Shown here in pieces: positions 15,224 to 19,683 of a stretch of 36,460 bases of DNA (position 1 is the first letter of the stretch; each line of letters starts with the position of its first letter). This DNA comes from a virus. Both the position numbers and the translations under genes were made by a program. Where the stretch lies: positions 1-36,460 of the IMG/VR virus record IMGVR_UViG_3300047546_001245; one strand, given 5' to 3'. The notes beneath the pieces were generated by a model. The model saw only the letters and a program-made list of their open reading frames with translations. It searched no databases and was not told the DNA's origin.

Positions 15224-15265
15224 GTATCAGGCGGGATGCCGGGGGATCGAATCCCCCACTCAGCA
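15220..15265 (+). ncRNA. mini tRNA-like element 3
   Basis: CTGAGT (15220-15225) pairs with ACTCAG (15258-15263). A small hairpin GGC-GGGAT-GCC lies at 15230-15240. The T-arm-like hairpin GGGGG/CCCCC (15241-15245, 15253-15257) has loop ATCGAAT. The T-arm matches element 1 exactly, while the 5' acceptor strand is again supplied by the end of a coding sequence. Confidence 0.72.
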
Positions 15266-15267
15266 TT

Positions 15268-15286
15268 GCTGCTCACTAAGAGCAGC
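15268..15286 (+). ncRNA. hairpin after tRNA-like element 3
   Basis: GCTGCTC (15268-15274) pairs perfectly with GAGCAGC (15280-15286) around ACTAA. It takes the place of the GCGG-loop hairpins found after elements 1 and 2. No T-run follows, so it is not a standard terminator. Confidence 0.65.
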
Positions 15287-15302
15287 TCACTGAACACAAC
15301 TC

Positions 15303-15530
15303 ATGTTCATCTACCAACCTAATATCTACTCCAACGACCGTGTCGTCTGGTATGGAGGTGAATCTACTCAGCTCCATTACGAGACCGAGTCGGTGGATAA
15401 TCACGGCAACCCCCAGTAGGTTGACCGTGCAGTGCGTACTCTTGGCAGTGGTATCCCAACGAGTGTCAGCGAACTTCACGCTGACCTCGTTGATTACTAC
15501 AATTACTGCCAGGTATACGACTTCGAATAA
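15303..15530 (+). CDS. small protein gene interrupted by an in-frame amber codon
   Basis: From ATG 15303, preceded by CACAACTC, the frame encodes 38 residues (MFIYQPNIYSNDRVVWYGGE ...) and meets TAG at 15417-15419. The same frame then stays open for 36 more codons (VDRAVRTLGSGIPTSVSELH ...) to TAA at 15528-15530. The composition after the amber codon remains protein-like and acidic/aromatic. Options are readthrough, a recent nonsense mutation, a sequencing error, or a 38-residue protein with unused downstream sequence. Function unknown. Confidence 0.5.
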
Positions 15531-15531
15531 T

Positions 15532-15585
15532 TCCTGCACTTAGCCCTGTCATTGCACAGGGTTCTCTGCAGGACTTTATATCCTG
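15532..15585 (+). ncRNA. duplicated switch-like RNA element, copy 1
   Basis: The outer stem TCCTGCA (15532-15538) pairs with TGCAGGA (15567-15573). The inner hairpin CCCTGT/ACAGGG spans 15544-15561. The bases CAGGA (15569-15573) can instead pair with TCCTG (15581-15585), which makes a mutually exclusive fold. It begins one base after a stop codon and ends 25 bases before the next ATG. Confidence 0.65.
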
Positions 15586-15610
15586 TTCACAACTCAACTT
15601 AATTCAACTC

Positions 15611-16012
15611 ATGGCTTACGCTGATCTTCAAACCACTACCCTTGTCGGTCGCATTGCCGATCTCACTGTCATTCGCACAGAAGATGATCGGGAATGCCTG
15701 GTTGTTACTGTGTATCACCGCATCTCCTCCGATGCCGTGGTCACAATCAAGTTCCTCAACAGCAACGGATTGCTCACTGCTTACGGCAATGAGAATCTGA
15801 TTGTTGGCCAAGAACTTACCATCAGCGGCAAAATTCAAGGCATTCGTTCTTTCTACATGAAAGACGATGAACTGGTGCCGCTCAAGCAACCAGAACTCCA
15901 AATGAAAGTCACTGATTATGCTTTTGGTTCCAAGCCTCAACCGAAGCCTGAACCCAAAGCTACCTCCAAGAAATCAACGGCACAGCCTACGCTGGAGCCG
16001 ATTGAACTCTGA
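15611..16012 (+). CDS. OB-fold, SSB-like protein
   Basis: This 133-residue protein resembles single-stranded DNA-binding proteins. It opens TTTLVGRIADLTVIRTEDDR (residues 8-27), continues with alternating beta strands (ECLVVTVYHRI, VVTIKFLN), and has GQELTISGKIQ near 66-76, the usual place of the 'G..v.v.G.l' strand of an SSB OB fold. A Pro/Lys-rich linker and an acidic end (TLEPIEL) follow, like a short SSB tail. It would coat single-stranded DNA during replication or recombination. The start ATG follows AATTCAACTC. A second, larger SSB-like protein is at 29688. Confidence 0.6.
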   Translation: MAYADLQTTTLVGRIADLTVIRTEDDRECLVVTVYHRISSDAVVTIKFLNSNGLLTAYGNENLIVGQELTISGKIQGIRSFYMKDDELVPLKQPELQMKVTDYAFGSKPQPKPEPKATSKKSTAQPTLEPIEL

Positions 16013-16017
16013 TTGAT

Positions 16018-16071
16018 TCCTGCACTTAGCCCTGTCATCGCACAGGGTTTTCTGCAGGACTCCACATCCTG
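16018..16071 (+). ncRNA. duplicated switch-like RNA element, copy 2
   Basis: It repeats copy 1 almost exactly: outer stem TCCTGCA (16018-16024) with TGCAGGA (16053-16059), inner CCCTGT/ACAGGG at 16030-16047, and alternative partner TCCTG at 16067-16071. The loop regions differ (ATCG for ATTG; CTCCACA for CTTTATA), whereas all pairing strands are kept. It again lies just after a stop codon and upstream of a start. Confidence 0.65.
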
Positions 16072-16100
16072 CTCATTATTCACACCCAACATCTCACATC

Positions 16101-16295
16101 ATGAAACAAGTAATCAAGCTTGGCATCAACCGTTACATTCATCTTGATTCTTACGGTGAGTCTTATGAGACTCGACCCATTGTCAACTTCCTCGTCTTTC
16201 TCCTTGCCACAGGCATTGGAGCAATGACGGTAGGCGCCACCGTTGGCGTTGACATCACCAACTTCAATTCAACTAACATCCAGAGGATTAAATGA
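16101..16295 (+). CDS. small single-pass membrane protein
   Basis: This 64-residue protein has a polar N-terminus (about 26 residues) and one hydrophobic segment (PIVNFLVFLLATGIGAMTVG, about residues 26-45) with a polar end. There is no cleavage-type signal peptide. Its stop overlaps the next start by 4 bp, so the two are translated together. Role unknown; host membrane modification is one possibility. Confidence 0.65.
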   Translation: MKQVIKLGINRYIHLDSYGESYETRPIVNFLVFLLATGIGAMTVGATVGVDITNFNSTNIQRIK

Positions 16296-16642
16296 CTACA
16301 GCACTGCAAGAACACACAGAATTATTGAATACACGCATCAAACAACTTATTGCTGCTCTCATTGCAAATTATGAGAAGCAATACAACAATTCAAGTTACT
16401 ACCAGAAGGAAGACTTCGATTTCGAAGTTGTCCCTGGGACCAAATACCTGAAACTTATCATGGTTCAGCGTGGTTCCAGGTCCGTTCATGCGTTCATCAA
16501 CAAACAGACTGGTACCGTTTACAAGCCAGCCAGTTGGCGTGCCCCTGCAAAGCATGCACGTTACCAACTGATGGATGACGCATCATTCGAGGAGTGTCTC
16601 AAGCGTGCTGACTGGGCTGGTGGGTATTTATACCTATCGTAA
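16292..16642 (+). CDS. conserved-looking phage protein, unknown function
   Basis: This 116-residue soluble protein has a helical N-terminal third and a compact C-terminal part, with GTKYLKLIMVQRGSRSVHAF (residues 50-69) and TVYKPASWRAPAKHARYQLM (about 75-94), ending in DWAGGYLYLS. I recall proteins with the VYKPASWRAPAK pattern in many phages, all without assigned function. It is coupled to the membrane peptide upstream. Confidence 0.75.
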   Translation: MTTALQEHTELLNTRIKQLIAALIANYEKQYNNSSYYQKEDFDFEVVPGTKYLKLIMVQRGSRSVHAFINKQTGTVYKPASWRAPAKHARYQLMDDASFEECLKRADWAGGYLYLS

Positions 16643-16700
16643 GCCCTGGCTTGCACCTTGACTAGACTCCGCTATTTTAACTTCGTTCCCTACTCAACTC

Positions 16701-17126
16701 ATGGAACTGCTCTCTCAACTCGACGTGGCAAACCCTGATCACGTCTCTGTTATTACCCAGCGTGGTCGTGTTGTGATCTCTGTCCGCAAGGATGGAGCCG
16801 ATGTCACAGTCGGCTTTCCCATCAGTGCGGCAACCTTTGACACAACCCCCAGACCCCCGCTGCAACAGCCACTACCAGTACTTAAATCTATTAGTACTGA
16901 ACCTATGAAACAGTCAGCTGCCACTCGTATGGCAAGAGCTGCTCGTTTCAATGCCAAACTCACCAATCAAACCGCACGTCAAATCAAGGACATGCTGCGA
17001 GACAAAGACATCATGTCGAAGTTTCGCTCCAAGCACCAGGCATACATTCAAATTGGACAGGCTTATGGCGTGAGCAATCACACAGTCCGTTCAATTGACA
17101 ATGGTATTGCCTGGAAAAATGTTTGA
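16701..17126 (+). CDS. probable DNA-binding protein with C-terminal helix-turn-helix
   Basis: This 141-residue protein has an N-terminal beta-rich part (VSVITQRGRVVISVRKDGAD, residues 15-34) and a Pro-rich linker. Its C-terminal module, LTNQTARQIKDMLRDKDIM then IGQAYGVSNHTVRSIDNGIA, matches the helix-turn-helix attached to homing nucleases and phage regulators ('a..ygvs..tv..I..g..W'). There is no nuclease motif, so a DNA-binding regulator is more likely. A later ATG at residue 69 would give only the helical part. The start at 16701 follows CTACTCAACTC. Confidence 0.6.
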   Translation: MELLSQLDVANPDHVSVITQRGRVVISVRKDGADVTVGFPISAATFDTTPRPPLQQPLPVLKSISTEPMKQSAATRMARAARFNAKLTNQTARQIKDMLRDKDIMSKFRSKHQAYIQIGQAYGVSNHTVRSIDNGIAWKNV

Positions 17127-17140
17127 TAGTTCTTTGTAAC

Positions 17141-17231
17141 TACTCAAACCTGGGGTGGTATCACCCACGTCCTGAGTACGCAAAGCGTAGCAAAATTTAA
17201 TGGATTGACTTTGATCTATCTAAGTCAATCC
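17141..17231 (+). ncRNA. structured leader with several hairpins
   Basis: TACTCA (17141-17146) can pair with TGAGTA (17173-17178) around an inner hairpin GGGTG/CACCC (17153-17166). TACGC-AAA-GCGTA (17177-17189) competes with that outer stem. A 10-bp perfect hairpin GGATTGACTT/AAGTCAATCC occupies 17202-17231. The region lies between a helix-turn-helix gene and the gene at 17283. Confidence 0.55.
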
Positions 17232-17244
17232 TTGCTACCTTCGG

Positions 17245-17260
17245 TGACGTTAAACTGCTC
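17245..17260 (+). repeat. degenerate copy of the pseudoknot leader
   Basis: TGACGTTAAACTGCTC is identical to the right half of the pseudoknot at 19628-19654. The upstream TCCTGAGCA is missing, so neither stem can form as in the other copies. The bases before it (TTGCTA, CCTTCG) also resemble that copy, which suggests deletion in a once complete element. Confidence 0.6.
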
Positions 17261-17282
17261 AATTCAATTATCAACTCAGATC

Positions 17283-17489
17283 ATGACCACAAATCAACTC
17301 GACAACAACTACAACGCTGATTTGCTTGATGCCATGGCTGACATGGCGGAAGAGCAATATCAAGCAATGATTGAAACCGATCAGTCCGAATGGACTCTTA
17401 TTGAAGACAATGGCAAGTTCATTGGATTCAACGTTACAAATCGAGAATCTCAATGGGAGGGCGTCATCTATGACGACGAAGATTATTGA
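17283..17489 (+). CDS. small acidic protein
   Basis: A 68-residue product from ATG 17283 (MTTNQLDNNYNADLLDAMAD ...) ends WEGVIYDDEDY. It is strongly acidic. An upstream in-frame start at 17205 would run through the hairpin region and is rejected. The DNA after position 17470 also encodes a hydrophobic frame in another register (see findings). No family recognised. Confidence 0.65.
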   Translation: MTTNQLDNNYNADLLDAMADMAEEQYQAMIETDQSEWTLIEDNGKFIGFNVTNRESQWEGVIYDDEDY

Positions 17490-17567
17490 GAACAATTCTC
17501 AACAAGCAGATGACATTATCATTGTCATCCTCACCATCATCTCAATAATTATCACGGAACTCATCTC

Positions 17568-17903
17568 ATGCTTCACCCAGTCACCCAAGAAATCGCACAA
17601 AGCTTTGGCTATGTCCCTTTCTCAGATGAGGAGGGGCAAGAACAATACCAAGCCGAAGTCACTTACGACAGCAAAAATGGTGGACAGCCTCGTAATGGCA
17701 GCGTCTACCGCAACAAACGAGGCATCCTTCGGTGCTATTGGAAACCCAAGTGCACCGATAAAACTCTCGAAGGTTGGTACGACATCCCAACCAACGAGGA
17801 AATCGAGGAGTGGTCGTTCGACTCAATCTGCTTCACCCCAGGGGAAGACGAAGTCGAACCTGACCATCCCGACAGCTGGCTCTCAATCCTTGGCTTGATC
17901 TAA
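17568..17903 (+). CDS. hypothetical soluble protein
   Basis: This 111-residue protein contains a basic, Cys-containing beta-like centre (NGSVYRNKRGILRCYWKPKC, residues 43-62) and an acidic end. Two cysteines eight or fewer residues apart are not enough for a zinc call. The ATG at 17568 follows GGAACTCATCTC. The next gene starts three bases after its stop. An alternative long frame (17371-17898) covers the same DNA in another register and looks less protein-like. Confidence 0.65.
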   Translation: MLHPVTQEIAQSFGYVPFSDEEGQEQYQAEVTYDSKNGGQPRNGSVYRNKRGILRCYWKPKCTDKTLEGWYDIPTNEEIEEWSFDSICFTPGEDEVEPDHPDSWLSILGLI

Positions 17904-17905
17904 CC

Positions 17906-18172
17906 ATGAATGAATACACACTTATTGAAAACATTCTCAATGAACTCAAAGGAGTTGTCCAACGAGAAGACAAGCGTCATGAAATGGATTGTCATCTGAC
18001 TCCATCCATGCTTGCTCTGTTGGAAGGAGAGATCATTCCTCTGCTTGAGAATGAACTCGACTATGACCCAACTCCTCAACATCTCTATGACAATAACGGT
18101 GGTGAACCAGTGATGTTAGCAGGTGAAATTCATCATGCTGCATGGGTTCAACACCAAGCTCTACACAGTTAA
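17906..18172 (+). CDS. hypothetical acidic protein
   Basis: This 88-residue, Glu/Leu-rich helical protein has NILNELKGVVQREDKRHEMD near residues 9-28 and LLEGEIIPLLENELDYDP near 38-55. It ends HHAAWVQHQALHS, with several His. No family recognised. It is the last gene before the structured RNA region at 18173-18398. Confidence 0.65.
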   Translation: MNEYTLIENILNELKGVVQREDKRHEMDCHLTPSMLALLEGEIIPLLENELDYDPTPQHLYDNNGGEPVMLAGEIHHAAWVQHQALHS

Positions 18173-18184
18173 TTAACTGTTAAT

Positions 18185-18239
18185 GCAAAGGGCTGGTTCG
18201 CATTAGAACCTAAGTCTGGTGCGGCCAGACGCCCTTTGC
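18185..18239 (+). ncRNA. three-way-junction RNA
   Basis: The outer stem GCAAAGGGC (18185-18193) pairs perfectly with GCCCTTTGC (18231-18239). Inside are two perfect hairpins: GGTTC/GAACC (18195-18210) and GTCTGG/CCAGAC (18214-18230). Only four bases are unpaired at the junction. No T-run follows, so this is not a plain terminator. Confidence 0.72.
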
Positions 18240-18249
18240 TTCATCTCCG

Positions 18250-18363
18250 GTGGTTGCCTGCCAACCAACGGAATCCCTTAAACAAGCCACTGGCCAGTGG
18301 GTCTCTGCAGGAGACTCGCTCATTGTAACTCAGTTGCAATGTCCATGGCCGGTGCTTGACATC
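18250..18363 (+). ncRNA. run of further hairpins before the 18399 gene
   Basis: Consecutive pairings after the three-way junction include TGGTTG/CAACCA, the palindrome CCACTGGCCAGTGG, GTCTC-TGCAG-GAGAC, and CATTGTAAC/GTTGCAATG with loop TCA. ATGTC/GACAT is an alternative to part of the last stem. No gene fits in this stretch. Confidence 0.55.
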
Positions 18364-18398
18364 TCTGATAGACTCCAACTTCCATCACACTTCAACTC

Positions 18399-18617
18399 AT
18401 GTCCAAACTCAACGATGCACCCAAGCCACGCATCCCTGATGCAGTGGACTCCCAAAGGCTGCAGGCAATGCAAATAGTTGCCAAGATGAAAGAATCTGCC
18501 GACAAATACGGCATCGGTTTTGTCGGTGGATTCGTCACACCAGACGGTGAAAAGTTTGTGATGTCCAATATGTCTGACGAAGAAACTGAAATGCTTCTTC
18601 CTGAGAACCTCCAATGA
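18399..18617 (+). CDS. small soluble protein
   Basis: This 72-residue protein has a helix (DSQRLQAMQIVAKMKESADK, residues 17-36), a Gly-rich strand pair (YGIGFVGGFVTPDGEKFVMS) and an acidic end. The ATG follows CTTCAACTC. The stop overlaps the next start by ATGA, so the genes are coupled. No family recognised. Confidence 0.7.
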   Translation: MSKLNDAPKPRIPDAVDSQRLQAMQIVAKMKESADKYGIGFVGGFVTPDGEKFVMSNMSDEETEMLLPENLQ

Positions 18618-18925
18618 TCACACCAATGCAACAAGACATGATCGATCAAGTGATCGACATGTTTAACTTTGAGAAGGTACTAATCACAATGCATGCGCTT
18701 GACTGGAAGTGGGTCGAAGAATCAGGTAAAGCTGGTCATTCGGTCCCTTCTATCAAACGCATGAAGAATGCAGCACTCAGATTATTAACCCGCTCTGTTG
18801 CAGACACTTGTTGTGGCAGTGGTGGATTCGAAGCAACTTACTATCCTCCAGATGAGGAGAACAAAGATGGAGCCTTTGCGCTTCGCTTTGTTGTGACGCA
18901 ATCGTTTAGCACAAACGATTGGTAA
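18614..18925 (+). CDS. hypothetical protein
   Basis: This 103-residue protein is helical in the first 65 residues (QQDMIDQVIDMFNFEKVLIT, 6-25). A Cys/Gly patch follows (ADTCCGSGGFEATYYPP, about 63-79), then a beta-like C-terminus (AFALRFVVTQSFSTNDW). No domain I can name. It is coupled to the gene before it. Confidence 0.65.
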   Translation: MITPMQQDMIDQVIDMFNFEKVLITMHALDWKWVEESGKAGHSVPSIKRMKNAALRLLTRSVADTCCGSGGFEATYYPPDEENKDGAFALRFVVTQSFSTNDW

Positions 18926-18930
18926 CCACT

Positions 18931-19131
18931 ATGACTCAAGACAAATCACCCATCAACTTTGATCGCACAATCGCAGGTTTTAACCTGACTGAACGTGGGA
19001 TCAAATCATTTACAAAATCAATCAAACTTGGACCATTTCAACTGACGTTGAATGCCCGTAAGTCGGGTGTGCTTGGATCTGTATCTATCCCAGGCACAGG
19101 CTTGTCCAAGCGAAACATTCACATTATCTAA
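18931..19131 (+). CDS. DUF4236-like protein
   Basis: A 66-residue product from ATG 18931. The C-terminal half (SFTKSIKLGPFQLTLNARKS, then GSVSIPGTGLSKRNIHI) follows the DUF4236 signature 'rkSiklgpg.rlnlsksG...svg.pGtGlsy'. That domain usually forms the N-terminus of larger bacterial proteins of unknown role. Here it is the last part of a short protein, with a replaced N-terminus (TQDKSPINFDRTIAGFNLTE). Confidence 0.6.
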   Translation: MTQDKSPINFDRTIAGFNLTERGIKSFTKSIKLGPFQLTLNARKSGVLGSVSIPGTGLSKRNIHII

Positions 19132-19140
19132 TTCAATCTC

Positions 19141-19338
19141 ATGAACACATCTGAATTCACCGCCATGACATTGCTCATGCAATCCTGTGGCGGTTCATTT
19201 GTTGACGCACTGGCACAAGCTATGCGCTATGCAGATCCAGTGAATCGTCAACGCCTGCTTGACGCATTCCCTGACATCATTGAAAAGTATGGTCCTACAT
19301 CAGACTTCATGAAATCAAAGCAATTGACGGAGGTCTAA
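19141..19338 (+). CDS. small helical protein
   Basis: This 65-residue protein begins MNTSEFTAMTLLMQSCGGSF and continues as VDALAQAMRYADPVNRQRLL and IIEKYGPTSDFM. Short proteins of this kind, with an 'AMR.AD..NR.rL..AFPd...kY' pattern, recur in phages and I know no function for them. It follows the DUF4236-like gene by nine bases with an ATCTC leader. Confidence 0.7.
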   Translation: MNTSEFTAMTLLMQSCGGSFVDALAQAMRYADPVNRQRLLDAFPDIIEKYGPTSDFMKSKQLTEV

Positions 19339-19341
19339 CCC

Positions 19342-19590
19342 ATGTCAGTCCTTGTTGTTGAAGACATCATTATTCGAGAAGACTATGTCACAGTTGTCGC
19401 AATGGTTGAGGATGCTCGCATCCTTTACCAACAAGATCTCATTAGCCCTGCAGAATACTGTCCTGCATTGTGCCAGGCATCTTTCTACGTGGATGAAGAT
19501 GAACAAATCCCTACTGATGAAGGGAGCTTCATTGATTATCTTAATGAGCTCGATTTGGACTGGCAACTCCTACCCAACGATTACTTCTAA
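19342..19590 (+). CDS. small acidic protein
   Basis: This 82-residue protein is strand-rich and acidic (MSVLVVEDIIIREDYVTVVA, residues 1-20), with two Cys in YCPALCQASFYVDEDE and an acidic C-terminus. It is separated from the preceding gene by three bases. Unknown function. Confidence 0.65.
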   Translation: MSVLVVEDIIIREDYVTVVAMVEDARILYQQDLISPAEYCPALCQASFYVDEDEQIPTDEGSFIDYLNELDLDWQLLPNDYF

Positions 19591-19627
19591 TGATTGGCTT
19601 ATTGCCTAAATCAATTTGCTAATCCTT

Positions 19628-19654
19628 CGTCCTGAGCATGACGTTAAACTGCTC
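19628..19654 (+). ncRNA. H-type pseudoknot leader, copy 1
   Basis: Stem 1 is CGTC (19628-19631) with GACG (19640-19643). Stem 2 is GAGCA (19634-19638) with TGCTC (19650-19654). Loop 3 is TTAAAC. Loop lengths of 2, 1 and 6 are suitable for a classical H-type pseudoknot. It ends 29 bases before the ATG of the PcfJ-like gene. Confidence 0.75.
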
Positions 19655-19683
19655 AACACTACGAACTCAACTCTGAACTCACC

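Noticed and set aside
14665-15257. GGGGG/CCCCC hairpins as Rho-independent terminators
   Set aside because: No T-run follows either copy, and genes in the same direction start within about 50-60 bases.
14643-15265. The tRNA-like elements as complete tRNA genes
   Set aside because: Only 46-49 bases long, with no anticodon arm between the small hairpin and the T arm, and the upstream bases are coding sequence that does not supply one.
17371-17898. 175-codon frame covering the 17568 gene
   Set aside because: After the hydrophobic segment the translation is Ser/Thr/Lys-rich without structure, as expected for a shadow of the 111-residue gene; only its first part is kept as a low-confidence finding.
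19628-19654. Pseudoknot as a glutamine or preQ1 riboswitch
   Set aside because: The conserved sequences I remember for those classes are absent, and the genes downstream do not belong to those pathways.
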